The translations under genes were made by a program, and so were the position numbers. From Rhodobacterales bacterium (GTDB lineage: Bacteria; Pseudomonadota; Alphaproteobacteria; Rhodobacterales; Rhodobacteraceae), in assembly GCA_026400355.1 (NCBI GenBank), contig JAPLPE010000013.1, positions 248,001 to 312,000 of the forward strand: a stretch of DNA of 64,000 nt. The letters are read 5' to 3'. Position 1 is the first letter of the stretch. The number at the start of each line of letters is the position of its first letter. The notes under the pieces were generated by a model. The model was not told the origin of the DNA. It saw nothing but the letters and a program-made list of their open reading frames with translations, and did no database searches. Of the stretch, positions 40,713 to 49,552 are shown in pieces.

Positions 40713-41372
40713 TCAGCCTACAGCGGTAACGAACTTGTCCGAGTCTGAAACCCAGCCAAAAATCCCGCCCTGCGCCTTGATCATCTCTAGCCCGACGCGC
40801 TGGAACTCGGGGAAATACGATGCGACGCAATCCGAGAGGACCACGCATTCGTAGCCCCGGTCATTCGCCTCGCGAACTGTGGTGTGCACACAAACCTCAA
40901 GCGTCACACCGCAAACGATCAGGGTCTTGATCCCGCGATCCATCAGGATCTGGTGCAGGTCGGTCGCGTGGAACGAGCCCTTGCCGGGCTTGTCGATCAC
41001 GGGCTCTCCGGCGATGGGATAGAGCTGGTGGATGATGTCATGGCCGGTCTCGCCCCGGACAAGGATGCGGCCCATCGGGCCGTCGGTGCCGATGAAGACC
41101 TTGCCGCCGCGGTTCAGCTTGGCAGGCGGGCAGTCGGACAGGTCAGGGCGGTGCCCCTCGCGGGTGTGGATCACGAACATGCCCGTTTCGCGGGCTTTCT
41201 TCAGCACCTTGATCGTCGGTTCAACGGCAACGAGCAGGAGCGACGTGTCATTACCCAGTGCCTCGCCAAAGCCGCCCGGCAGCACGAAATCGCGCTGCAT
41301 GTCGATGATGAGAAGCGCCGTGGTCTTGGGATCGAAATTCAGGTCGAACGGTTCGGCAACGATGACGGCCAT
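40713..41372 (-). CDS. Isochorismatase-family cysteine hydrolase (amidohydrolase-type)
   Basis: 219 residues. The catalytic set fits D24 ('LLIIDMQRDF'), a lysine, probably K131 ('DKPGKGSF'), and the nucleophile C161 ('VCGVTLEVCVHTTV'), as in biuret hydrolase, ureidoacrylate amidohydrolase and similar enzymes. 'MQRDFVLPGGFG' and the 'GVTLEVCVHTT' block favour an N-carbamoyl or biuret-like amide over isochorismate. It is cotranscribed with the DUF2877 gene 15 bases downstream, a pairing that points to nitrogen-compound catabolism. Confidence 0.85.
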   Translation of the reverse strand: MAVIVAEPFDLNFDPKTTALLIIDMQRDFVLPGGFGEALGNDTSLLLVAVEPTIKVLKKARETGMFVIHTREGHRPDLSDCPPAKLNRGGKVFIGTDGPMGRILVRGETGHDIIHQLYPIAGEPVIDKPGKGSFHATDLHQILMDRGIKTLIVCGVTLEVCVHTTVREANDRGYECVVLSDCVASYFPEFQRVGLEMIKAQGGIFGWVSDSDKFVTAVG

Positions 41373-41695
41373 GTCAAACTCCTCATTTCAAGATTGCAAA
41401 ATCTGATCTCAATATGGGCATCAGCGCCCGCGCCAACGGCAGAGTTGCAGCTGGTCTTTTAAGAATCTGTCGCCTCGAGGACTTTGGTTCTTGGTACGAT
41501 TTCAAGATGACAACGCAGTGAAGCCTGAATGACATGCCGGGTAAGGATCCTGTTCACAGTTCTTCCGCGGCTTTGCCATTGTGTCGTGCATCGCGCGCAT
41601 GAAAAAAGTCCGGCGCGGAAAGCGGGCTTGCTTTGGTATTTCATGCGAGACATCGGATCCCGCCGGCGCACCGCCGGGACCGGACCGCGTTTGTC
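41373..41695. other. Intergenic region, no gene seen
   Basis: A 323-base gap between two minus-strand operons. A 70-codon open frame on the minus strand has no family resemblance or clear ribosome site. An imperfect GC hairpin (TCCCG..CGG / CCG..CGGGA) near 41655-41680 could end the phosphonate transcript. The rest presumably holds the hydrolase promoter. Confidence 0.35.
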
Positions 41696-42511
41696 TTAGG
41701 GCCGTTCGCCCCGTGCCAGCGCCCCTTCGATATCGTCAAGAACGGCATTAATATCTGCCACGCTGTCGATTACGAAATGCGCCCCGGCACGGGTCAGCTT
41801 GGCATAGGCTGCCGACCGCATCCTGTCATAGGTATCGGCATCAAGGGCCGCCGTCTCTTCGATATTCAGACCAAAGACGTTGCCCGTCATTGCCACACCC
41901 ACCGTCCAGCAACCGGCGTTCAGACCTTCGGTGATCCCCACTTCGGTGTCATCCACCTTGACGACCGACCAGGCAGGCCAGACGTCCAGGTCAAGGAATG
42001 TCCGGTACATCATGATCGGCGACGGCCGCCCCTGCGACAGGTCACCTGCACAGACCAGATTGTCAGGCGCATATCCCTGTGCGGCGGCCACCGGCAACAG
42101 CGGTTCCATGATGTTGCGCGTATATCCGGTTGTGGAGCCGACTTTGGCCCCCCGCGCCCTGATCCGGGCCGCCGTGTCGGACGCCCCTTCGATCAGCGCG
42201 CCGAAATCGGTCACCACGGCCACGTTCATCGGCACGAATACCTCATAAATTGCGTCGATATCCGCCTCGGACGGGGCCGCCCCATGTTTGTCCATCCAGG
42301 CCTCCGCAATGCGCGGATGACGGACCAGCGTGGCGATATGGTCGCGTTTGGCCATTCCCATCGGGCCGCGCGCCTCGTCCACCGTGATATCGACGCCGAA
42401 TTGCGCGAAAGCCTTGACGAACACCCCCATCGGGGCCTGTGATCCGTGGTCAATCATGGTCCCGGCCCAATCGAATACGACGGCCTGGATGCGGGCTTCG
42501 GTCATTCTCAT
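41696..42511 (-). CDS. phnX: Phosphonoacetaldehyde hydrolase
   Basis: 271 residues of the HAD superfamily. The nucleophile D14 is in 'VVFDWAGTMIDHG' and the Schiff-base lysine K55 is in 'GPMGMAKRDHI', the pair unique to phosphonatase. Later motifs 'GSTTGYTR' and 'VKVDDTEVGI' supply phosphate and Mg2+ ligands. It cleaves phosphonoacetaldehyde to acetaldehyde and phosphate. The start overlaps the flavoprotein stop by 4 bases; last gene of the phosphonate operon. Confidence 0.93.
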   Translation of the reverse strand: MRMTEARIQAVVFDWAGTMIDHGSQAPMGVFVKAFAQFGVDITVDEARGPMGMAKRDHIATLVRHPRIAEAWMDKHGAAPSEADIDAIYEVFVPMNVAVVTDFGALIEGASDTAARIRARGAKVGSTTGYTRNIMEPLLPVAAAQGYAPDNLVCAGDLSQGRPSPIMMYRTFLDLDVWPAWSVVKVDDTEVGITEGLNAGCWTVGVAMTGNVFGLNIEETAALDADTYDRMRSAAYAKLTRAGAHFVIDSVADINAVLDDIEGALARGERP

Positions 42512-43653
42512 TCTCCAAAAAGTTCGGCGATGGTTTCTTCCCCGATCGCAAAGGATGTGCTCGCCCCGGTTCCGCTGGTGACGATGACCAGACGAATCGC
42601 AGAATCAGGGGCAATCCGCACCATCAGCCTGTCGGGAAGAGAGGCATAGGTGCCGGTCCAGCGTTCCGTGACACGCGCCCCGGGCAGCCGCAAGGTTGCG
42701 TGCATTTCCGTCAGCATGAGTTCATCGACAGACGCCTGATTGAACGGTGTCGGTGACCATTCATAGTGGTGGCTGTCCCCCACAATCAGACCGCCGTCCG
42801 ACCCTTGCACGGCGATCAGATGAATCCCCTGCGCAAGGTATTCGGACTGTTCGGACTGCAACCGGGCCAGCAGGGCAGCCGCCTCGGGCAGTTCGGAATA
42901 GCCAAGGTAACGGATCAGCGACAGATCAGTCATCACCGACCCCGGCAGTCGGAACGACGGATTACCCGGCATGACCTTGAGCATGTGCAGACGGCAGCGC
43001 GTGATGCCCAAAGTCCTGATCTCATCGGGGAAAAGGGTCAGAAGATCATCACCGGGACAGACAACGATCCGTTCGCCTTCAAGAATACCGGCAGTCGTGA
43101 CGACGCGCCCCGGTTCCACGGCCTTGACAAGGGTCTGCCGCAGAAAGGAGACCCCCATCTCCTGCGCAAGCCATGCAGCCAGCTTCGGGATAGCTTGGCG
43201 GCTTTCCACCCGGCGATCATGCGGGCTCCAGAGTGCGCCCTGAAAGGGACCATCGGCAAGAATGGCGCCATGCTGATCCGTCAGTTGAGCGCCCGACAGA
43301 AGACTGCACTCCTCTCCCATATCGGTGGCGCGGAAAGCCTCCAGCACGGCCATCGCCTCGGGGCGGCGGGCCGCGACAAGCAACCCCTCATGCTCGATCG
43401 GAATGCCGGCTTTCGGTGCAACCTCAAGCCACACATCACGTGATCGCATGGCCCGTCGCCAGCAGTCACCAGCCTGCTGACCCGTGACCGTGACGAAACC
43501 AAAGTTGCGGACCGAGGCTCCGATGGCCTCCACCTCGCGATCCACGACGGCCACCGACAGGCCCTTGCGCCGCGCGGCAAGCGCATGTCCAAGGCCAAGG
43601 ATCCCGGCCCCGACGATGACCAGATCGAACTTCTGCGTCAGCGTTTCCGCCAT
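42508..43653 (-). CDS. FAD-dependent amine oxidoreductase of phosphonate clusters (TIGR03364-like)
   Basis: 381 residues from the ATG at 43653; the longer open frame is antisense to the permease. N-terminal 'LVIVGAGILGLGHALAARRKGLSVAVVDRE' binds FAD, as in glycine/sarcosine-oxidase (DAO) folds. 'GDSHHYEWSPTPFNQ' lies near the active site region. Members of this group sit next to phnX and phosphonate transporters and are thought to oxidise 2-aminoethylphosphonate or its N-methyl form to phosphonoacetaldehyde. No phnW transaminase is in the window, which supports that role. Overlaps neighbours on both sides. Confidence 0.8.
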   Translation of the reverse strand: MAETLTQKFDLVIVGAGILGLGHALAARRKGLSVAVVDREVEAIGASVRNFGFVTVTGQQAGDCWRRAMRSRDVWLEVAPKAGIPIEHEGLLVAARRPEAMAVLEAFRATDMGEECSLLSGAQLTDQHGAILADGPFQGALWSPHDRRVESRQAIPKLAAWLAQEMGVSFLRQTLVKAVEPGRVVTTAGILEGERIVVCPGDDLLTLFPDEIRTLGITRCRLHMLKVMPGNPSFRLPGSVMTDLSLIRYLGYSELPEAAALLARLQSEQSEYLAQGIHLIAVQGSDGGLIVGDSHHYEWSPTPFNQASVDELMLTEMHATLRLPGARVTERWTGTYASLPDRLMVRIAPDSAIRLVIVTSGTGASTSFAIGEETIAELFGE

Positions 43654-45659
43654 GCCTGACTCCCGATCAAGGCGCGCGTCAGACCGGCATGGACAAGCCG
43701 CGCAAAAAGGTTGGTATAGAAGATCAACATGCACATGGCCGCCGCCCCCTGGATCTGGCCCGCGTCATCCATGTTCAGCGCCGCGACAGCCGCGAGGGTT
43801 GTACCGGGCGCATAGAGGAACACCACCGCCGACACCGTCGTCATCGCATTCACAAAGAAATACGAGGCGATATCTAGCAGCGTCGGGCTGCAGATCGGCA
43901 TCGAGATTCGCGAGAACATCCGCGTCATCGGCTGCTTGAGTGACGCAGAAACCGATTCGAACTCCCGGTCCATGGCCTTGAGCGCGGTCATCGCTGTCAG
44001 GTGTGACACCGTATAGAAGTGGGTGATCGTCGAGACGACCAGAATTGTCATTGTTCCGTAGATGAACCCCAGCGGGTTTGACGCATTGTTGAAGAAGAAG
44101 ATGTAGGACAGCCCCAGTACCATCCCCGGAATGGCCATCGGCATCATGGCTAGGAACTGCAGCGCGCCCCTGGCCCAGCCAAAGCCGCGCCCCTTTTCCA
44201 CGAGATAGGCGCCGACAAAGACTACCGCCGTGCCGATGACCGCGACAAGCAGGGAGAGCTCCAAAGAATTGAAGTAACTCGCCCATCCGCCCCCGTCGAC
44301 ACCCTGAAAACTGAAGTGGCGCAGAGTGAGTTCGGTATTGTAGGGCCAGAATTTGATGAGCGAGGCATATTGCGAAACCAGCAGGATCGTTAGCAGGAAG
44401 GCCGTTACGATACAGCAGAAGAAAAAGGCACTGATGTCATAGAGCCGGTCCGGCGCCGGCGAATAAGGCACTGCCCGCGCCGACAGGAGCGCAACCTGAC
44501 GGGCCGTCACATAGCGGTCAACGGCAAAGGCAAACACGGCCGGGATCAGCAGGATCACCGACACGACCGCTCCCATGGCAAAGTTCTGCTGGCCCACGAC
44601 CTGCTTGTAGATGTCCAGCGCCAGCACGTTGAAGCTTCCGCCAACTACCTTGGGCACACCGAATTCGGTGATCGTCAGCGTGAAAACGACGAACGCGGCC
44701 GAGATCAGACCATAGCGGGCCCCCGGCAACGTAACGGTGAAGAATGTCCGGGTCGGTGACGCTTGCAGCACCCGTGCTGCCTCATAAAGCCGGGCATCCG
44801 AAATCCGCAGCGCCGTCGAGATGATCAGCATCGCATGCGGAAAGGTAAAGAACACGCAGCCAAGAACAATGCCCCAGAAGCCATAGATGCTGCCCCCGAA
44901 CAACAGACCTTTGGCTAGACCCTGATTGCCGAACAGATAGACCAGCGACAGACCGGCCAGAAGTGAGGGGACAAGGATTGGAACCGTCGCGATGGTCTGA
45001 AAGAACCCCTTGAACCGCATACAGGTGCGATGCAGCGAATAGGCAAAGCCGAACGCCAGAAACACCGTGATGAGGGTAGTCACCAGCGACACGACAAAAC
45101 TGTTGGTGATGGATTGCGTCAGCGCGGGATTACCGAAGTATTCCTTGAAGTTGGCGAATGACGTGATCGTGCCCGCCCGGATCACCAGTCGCCGCAGACC
45201 GGTGCTGTCCACTTCCGCCCATTCATCCTGCGCGAACTTCTTGCCGCCGATCTCAAGCGATCCACCAAGCATGTCGCCGACGATCCTCAACCTTGCGCCG
45301 ACGACGGGTTCGCCTTCAAAATTGCCGCGCGGGAACATTTGTGCAGCCGTCAGCGATGGCCCACGCCGGGCCTGTGCAACCTCGTCCGACAGGCCAAGAC
45401 GCGCGGCAGACGCCTCCAGAGTGCCCAATGCCACGAAACCGGCCCCGGTATCCACTTCGGCCTCGACCGCAGCGAATGAGAAACTGCGCACTTCGGTTGA
45501 TTTCCAAAGCATCATGCCTAGAGGCAGGGCCAGTGCGACGATCAGATAGAGGCCGATCATGATGACAAAGGCCAGCATGATCCGGTCGTCCCGGCCCGAT
45601 TTCGGACGGACTGCGGGCGGTGCCGCCAGACCGTCCATACCTGAGGAAATATCAACCAT
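43638..45659 (-). CDS. 2-aminoethylphosphonate-type ABC permease, two permease halves fused
   Basis: 673 residues from the ATG at 45659 (GGAGG upstream). About twelve membrane segments form two homologous halves, each with a coupling loop: 'YEAARVLQASPTRTFFTVTLP' and 'SVSASLKQPMTRMFSRISMP'. A ~110-residue soluble insert after the first helix ('VEAEVDTGAGFVALGTLEAS') is a feature of this AEP/FbpB-like group. It forms the whole channel, so one permease gene suffices. It overlaps the ATPase stop by 8 bases and the flavoprotein start by 16. Confidence 0.87.
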   Translation of the reverse strand: MVDISSGMDGLAAPPAVRPKSGRDDRIMLAFVIMIGLYLIVALALPLGMMLWKSTEVRSFSFAAVEAEVDTGAGFVALGTLEASAARLGLSDEVAQARRGPSLTAAQMFPRGNFEGEPVVGARLRIVGDMLGGSLEIGGKKFAQDEWAEVDSTGLRRLVIRAGTITSFANFKEYFGNPALTQSITNSFVVSLVTTLITVFLAFGFAYSLHRTCMRFKGFFQTIATVPILVPSLLAGLSLVYLFGNQGLAKGLLFGGSIYGFWGIVLGCVFFTFPHAMLIISTALRISDARLYEAARVLQASPTRTFFTVTLPGARYGLISAAFVVFTLTITEFGVPKVVGGSFNVLALDIYKQVVGQQNFAMGAVVSVILLIPAVFAFAVDRYVTARQVALLSARAVPYSPAPDRLYDISAFFFCCIVTAFLLTILLVSQYASLIKFWPYNTELTLRHFSFQGVDGGGWASYFNSLELSLLVAVIGTAVVFVGAYLVEKGRGFGWARGALQFLAMMPMAIPGMVLGLSYIFFFNNASNPLGFIYGTMTILVVSTITHFYTVSHLTAMTALKAMDREFESVSASLKQPMTRMFSRISMPICSPTLLDIASYFFVNAMTTVSAVVFLYAPGTTLAAVAALNMDDAGQIQGAAAMCMLIFYTNLFARLVHAGLTRALIGSQAWRKR

Positions 45660-46740
45660 GAGCCGCCTCCCGATCAAAAATGCGCAGGCGTTCCTGCGGC
45701 AGACTGATCCTGAGCGTGCGACCGGCTTCGATACCCATGCTTCGGACGGTCGTGTAGGGCACCTGCGCTACGAGAGGGGAGGACTTGAACGCATCGTTGA
45801 CCAGTTGGGCCCTCGCAAAAGGACCAAGGAATTCGACTGACCCAACATTCACGTCGAACGAATTGCCGCCCAAAGCCGCCCCGTCACCGGCGATGACGAC
45901 GTCCTCGGGGCGGATTGCAACCGTGACTTTCGCGCCATCCGCATGGCCGTTGGCAGGACAGGCCAGTTCGATGCCGCCAATGCTCACAGCATCCGCGCGA
46001 AGCATGGCGCCGGGAATGAAGTTCATCGCCCCGATGAAATCGGCGACAAACCGTGTAGCGGGGCGGTCGTAGATATCCTCCGGCGTGCCAACCTGTTCGA
46101 CCACACCCACATTCATCACGACGATCCGGTCGGCCAGCGAAAGGGCCTCGTCCTGATCATGGGTCACCATGATCATCGTGACACCCAGTTGCGACTGCAG
46201 TGTCTTGAGTTCGTGCCGCAGGTGCAGGCGCACCTTGGCGTCCAGCGCGCTCAGCGGCTCGTCAAGAAGGATCAGACCAGGCTTAGGAGCCAGTGCGCGG
46301 GCCAAGGCCACGCGCTGCTGCTGACCGCCTGAAATCTGCGCGGGATAGCTGTTTCCCTTGTCGGGCAGCCCCACGAGTTCCAGCAATTCGGTGACACGAC
46401 TGTCGATCTCGGCCCGGTTCATCTTGCGGTTCTCAAGACCGAAAGCGATGTTGCGCCGCACCGTAAGGTTCGGGAACAGGGCATATGACTGGAATACAAT
46501 GCCGAAGTCCCGCTCTTCTGGCGGCAACGGAGAGATGTCCTTGCCAGCCTGATGGATCGTGCCCTCGGTTTGGATATCAAGGCCGGCAATCGCCCGCAGC
46601 AAGGTTGTCTTGCCACAGCCTGAAGGGCCAAGAAAACAGACAAACTCGCCCTCTTCCACGTCCAGCGAGACATTCAGCAACGCGGTGAACTTGTCAAAAC
46701 GCTTGGTGACATTGCGAATTTCAAGATAATGGCCGGCCAT
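45652..46740 (-). CDS. Phosphonate-type ABC transporter ATP-binding protein
   Basis: 362 residues. Walker A 'GPSGCGKTTLLRAI', Q-loop 'IVFQSYALFPNLTV', signature 'ISGGQQQRVALARAL', Walker B 'LILLDEPLSALDAKVR' and 'MVTHDQDEALSL' are intact; a TOBE-type C terminus follows ('VTVAIRPEDVVI'). Gene order (binding protein, ATPase, fused permease, oxidoreductase, phnX) matches 2-aminoethylphosphonate uptake clusters. Functionally similar to PhnT. Confidence 0.9.
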   Translation of the reverse strand: MAGHYLEIRNVTKRFDKFTALLNVSLDVEEGEFVCFLGPSGCGKTTLLRAIAGLDIQTEGTIHQAGKDISPLPPEERDFGIVFQSYALFPNLTVRRNIAFGLENRKMNRAEIDSRVTELLELVGLPDKGNSYPAQISGGQQQRVALARALAPKPGLILLDEPLSALDAKVRLHLRHELKTLQSQLGVTMIMVTHDQDEALSLADRIVVMNVGVVEQVGTPEDIYDRPATRFVADFIGAMNFIPGAMLRADAVSIGGIELACPANGHADGAKVTVAIRPEDVVIAGDGAALGGNSFDVNVGSVEFLGPFARAQLVNDAFKSSPLVAQVPYTTVRSMGIEAGRTLRISLPQERLRIFDREAAHG

Positions 46741-46763
46741 CAGACGGACTCCTGTCCTAAGGA

Positions 46764-46790
46764 ACGCGGGGCGGCAAGGCCGCCCCGCGT
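46764..46790 (-). terminator. Perfect 12-bp hairpin between binding protein and ATPase genes
   Basis: ACGCGGGGCGGC (46764-46775) and GCCGCCCCGCGT (46779-46790) flank an AAG loop. It fills the 57-base gap after the binding-protein stop, and there is no U-tract. It probably acts as an attenuator or mRNA-stabilising hairpin that favours the binding protein over the downstream membrane genes. Confidence 0.6.
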
Positions 46791-46797
46791 GTTCGGT

Positions 46798-47817
46798 TCA
46801 GTTCTTGGGTTCGGACTTGCCGTCAAAGCGGCTCTGCCACTCTTCCAGGATCGCGGTGCGGTTGTTCGCGGCCCATTCGAAATCGTTCTCGATCAGGCGG
46901 CTGCGCAGGTCGGCCGGAAGGTCGGGGATCTGCACTTCCAGCGCTTCATTGGCCAGAATCGCATAGTTCTGCGCGTAGATGGCCATGGCTTCGTCCGACA
47001 CGGACCAGTTCAGCAGGGCTTCGGCTGCTTCAAGGTTCGGCGTGCCGGCGATGATGGCCGAGGCCTCCATATCCCAGCCGATGCCTTCCGACGGGATCAC
47101 GATGGCCAAGGGGGCCCCTTCGTTCAGCAGGCGCACGGCTCGGAACTCGAACGACACGCCGATCGGATGTTCGCCCGATGCGGCCATTGTGCAGGGCTTG
47201 GAGCCCGAATGGGTGTAGGTCGCGATGTTCTTGTGCAGCGCGTCCATGAAGGCCCAGCCTTCCTCCTCGCCCATCATTTGCAGCCAGGAAGATACGTCCA
47301 GAAAGCCGGTCCCCGACGAGGCCGGGTTAGGCATGACAATCATACCGGTATATTCGGGCTTGATCAGGTCGGCCCAGGACGTGGGGATCGCGACACCGGC
47401 CTTTTCCATTTCGACCGTGTTCACGCACAACGCGGCGGCCCAGGCATTGGTGCCGACCCAGTACGGGGGCTCATCTTGATCGACGAAACGCGGATCAAGG
47501 TTCTCGACCCCGACCGGGGCGAAAGGCTCGAGCATCCCTTCGGACTTGAGCATCAGTAGCGAGGTCGCTGCCGTGCCAAGCACGACATCGGCGCGGGGGT
47601 TGTCACGTTCGGCCAGAAGCTTGGCGGTGATCACACCTGTCGAATCGCGCACCCACTGGATCGTGATCCCGGGGTTGGCAGCTTCAAAGCTGGCCTTGTA
47701 GATCGGCAGAAGGTCGGATTCGAGTGCGGTATAGACAGTCAATTGCTGTGCTTGGGCGGCGGTGAACGGCATGAAACATGCGGCTGCAACGGCCATAACC
47801 GAGGTCAGGCGAATCAT
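46798..47817 (-). CDS. Periplasmic 2-aminoethylphosphonate-type binding protein
   Basis: 339 residues from the ATG at 47817; upstream codons lack a signal. The signal peptide 'MIRLTSVMAVAAACFMPF' ends near 'AAQAQQ'. The mature start 'LTVYTALESDLLPIYKASFEAANPG' and 'NPRADVVLGTAATSLLML' are typical of the FbpA/PhnS group. It leads the phosphonate operon and delivers substrate to the fused permease. Specificity for 2-aminoethylphosphonate is inferred from phnX and the oxidoreductase. Confidence 0.88.
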   Translation of the reverse strand: MIRLTSVMAVAAACFMPFTAAQAQQLTVYTALESDLLPIYKASFEAANPGITIQWVRDSTGVITAKLLAERDNPRADVVLGTAATSLLMLKSEGMLEPFAPVGVENLDPRFVDQDEPPYWVGTNAWAAALCVNTVEMEKAGVAIPTSWADLIKPEYTGMIVMPNPASSGTGFLDVSSWLQMMGEEEGWAFMDALHKNIATYTHSGSKPCTMAASGEHPIGVSFEFRAVRLLNEGAPLAIVIPSEGIGWDMEASAIIAGTPNLEAAEALLNWSVSDEAMAIYAQNYAILANEALEVQIPDLPADLRSRLIENDFEWAANNRTAILEEWQSRFDGKSEPKN

Positions 47818-47897
47818 TTTTTTCTCCGTGTGTGGCAGGTCTTCTGGGGCAGAACGCGGTTTTCTTAGGGCCGGAAGCACACGGGATTGTGACAAAG

Positions 47898-48070
47898 TCA
47901 GCCCGAGTATGGCTCCCGGTTACGTGTTCGATTCCGCCACAGGGCTCTGAGGCCCAAGATGGATCGATCTGGTTCTGAACTCGAGATCTTAGAGAAACTT
48001 TTGTAAGGCAAACGACCACCAAGCATCTTGAACCGGCGCGCCAGGTTGAATAGAAATGCAGCGGTTTCGT
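47898..48070 (-). pseudogene. IS481-type transposase C-terminal relic
   Basis: The minus frame reads 'AAFLFNLARRFKMLGGRLPYKSFSKI' and 'SSEPDRSILGLRAL', matching the C-terminal 'YNFARRLKTLGGLTPYEYICK...EPDRF' block of IS481 transposases, then drifts off to a TGA at 47898. The DDE core is missing. It borders another transposase scrap on its upstream side, so the two form a mosaic of dead elements. Confidence 0.6.
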
Positions 48071-48100
48071 TCTGGTCACGTGCTTCCGCTAGGCGGCCTT

Positions 48101-48178
48101 CTATTTGGAGGCCACGGGTGATTTCCAGCCGATGGCTGAGTGTTCTTGGCGCGGATTGCAGAAACCCTTGATGAATTC
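48101..48178 (-). pseudogene. IS3-type transposase C-terminal scrap
   Basis: Minus-strand translation gives 'EFIKGFCNPRQEHSAIGWKSP' then 'VASK' and TAG. This resembles the 'FIE.FYNP.R.HS.IGW.SP' tail that closes many IS3-family OrfB proteins. Only ~25 codons are recognisable. It supports repeated insertion in this region. Confidence 0.5.
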
Positions 48179-48558
48179 GTGATGGACACGCAACTCGCCG
48201 CCACAAAGATCGGCGCGATGATCGAGGAGTTGTCCTCAGTCCGCTCGGCGGGAAAAGCCATGGGCTTAACGGGGATGACCTATGCGAAGACGTTGCTACG
48301 ATGGCTGAAGCCGTCACCGGGGCGCATAAGCCGACGCTGACTTCAGGTTAGGCCGGCGGGAACCACCATCGATCTGGGCCTACCGGTGCTTTCTCCAGAG
48401 AAGGTTCGCCCGCAGGCCTGTTCCCTCCGCCATTTCATACAAGAATATCGCTATTTGTTATATACTAGCTGATTTTGACGGATTTTTGTCCCCCACCATA
48501 TCCCCCACTTGGCGGTGGAATGGCCCGGAATAAGGTGGAATGGACTTAGCCCCGTCAC
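48179..48558. other. Degraded region, no clear gene
   Basis: A plus-strand frame (48140-48340, 'MIEELSSVRSAGKAMGL') has no recognised relative. At 48430-48490 the sequence is unusually AT-rich, with a TATATACTAG stretch. C-rich repeats ('CCCCCACCATATCCCCCAC') follow at about 48489-48508. The plus frame that ends at 48736 ('IIRELTNLEARHGKRMEARANKMLG') may be the tail of a lost gene. Confidence 0.35.
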
Positions 48559-49278
48559 TCAGCCTTTGGTGCGTCGGGCAAGGGGGGGAGTAAATCTCTG
48601 CGAAACCCTGCGCCCGTCGCCGATGTGGCCGCGCATCATCCGCGAGCTGACGAACCTTGAAGCCCGCCACGGCAAGCGCATGGAAGCCCGGGCGAACAAG
48701 ATGCTGGGCCGCGTGCCCATCGCAGAGGCGGCGTAAGGCGCAGGCCAAGACTCAATCACCGAACACTTGCCGACCGAAAGAGTGAGGCTGCCCCGTTCGG
48801 TGGGTAGGTCTTCATCAAACACTGCGCCGAACAAAACTGACAACGTTCGGGTAGCTACAAACTCGCCAGAAGGGACCGCAGCGTAGCGGGTCGATCCTGA
48901 ATTGGTACATGCAACGTAAGCAACATCGCCGCCTTTCCAAAACAAGGAACGCCCGTTTATGTCGTAGTCCATGATTGCCGCCCCGACCTGACCAAGCGCA
49001 AAGCACCCTGCCGAGGTCCCATTTCCATCAGTCGTAAAGTCAGGAACAACAGGATAGGGCACGGATGAAAGGAGCCTTTGGCAGATTTCTTCAAACCCAT
49101 CTTCCGGCCTAACTTCCCTCACGACATACGTCATCGGAGTATAGTTGGCTGGCACCCATTCCTGACCGTTCCAGTTGAAGCCCGTCGAATGGTCTTCGAC
49201 GCACAGCTTGGTCAAGGCGGACGCGCCCATAGGCGCGAGGGCCAGAACAGAAGCAAGAAGACGAAGGCCAAGACGCAT
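48559..49278 (-). CDS. Secreted hypothetical protein, 3' end probably replaced
   Basis: The ATG at 49278 gives a signal peptide 'MRLGLRLLASVLALAPMG' ending near 'ASA', then 'LCVEDHSTGFNWNGQEWVPANYTPMTYVV', reminiscent of small exported 'LC..D..TGF.W....W' proteins of alphaproteobacteria with unknown function. Cysteines at the mature N terminus and further on suggest disulfides. After 'SLTLSVGKCSVIESW' the sequence becomes Arg-rich and reads antisense to another gene scrap, so the native C terminus was probably lost at a junction near 48740. Function unknown. Confidence 0.6.
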   Translation of the reverse strand: MRLGLRLLASVLALAPMGASALTKLCVEDHSTGFNWNGQEWVPANYTPMTYVVREVRPEDGFEEICQRLLSSVPYPVVPDFTTDGNGTSAGCFALGQVGAAIMDYDINGRSLFWKGGDVAYVACTNSGSTRYAAVPSGEFVATRTLSVLFGAVFDEDLPTERGSLTLSVGKCSVIESWPAPYAASAMGTRPSILFARASMRLPWRASRFVSSRMMRGHIGDGRRVSQRFTPPLARRTKG

Positions 49279-49476
49279 TACAACACTCCCCTGCATGCGG
49301 GCCTAGCTTGAATGGCAGACGGCAATCCGGCAACTGCCGATTGAGACGGGCGAGCGGGCAAAGCGACGCGACATCACTAAATCGGGCAGACACCGCGAAA
49401 GCGGGCAAGGATGCGGGCAAGGGAAACCCGCACCGACGCGCAAGGCGTTGAAATTAATTGCTGATTTGCGGGCAAG

Positions 49477-49552
49477 TGGTGGGTGGTGAGGGACTCGAAC
49501 CCCCGACATTCTCGGTGTAAGCGAGACGCTCTACCAACTGAGCTAACCACCC
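49477..49552 (-). tRNA. tRNA-Val (anticodon TAC)
   Basis: The reverse strand folds as a cloverleaf. Acceptor GGGTGGT pairs with ACCACCC; the D-arm begins GCTCAGTTGGTAGAGC; the anticodon stem TCTCG/CGAGA encloses CTTACAC with anticodon TAC; the T-arm loop is GTTCGAG; the 3' CCA is encoded. It marks one edge of the IS-rich accessory stretch. Confidence 0.95.

Noticed and set aside
41459-41671. 70-codon minus-strand open frame upstream of the isochorismatase-type gene
   Set aside because: No recognisable family, no convincing ribosome site, composition like intergenic DNA.
47990-48040. 'TTGAACCGGCGCGCC', resembling the reverse of the hairpin-repeat loop
   Set aside because: It is explained by the IS481 'ARRFKML' coding block and lacks the flanking stem and conserved ends.
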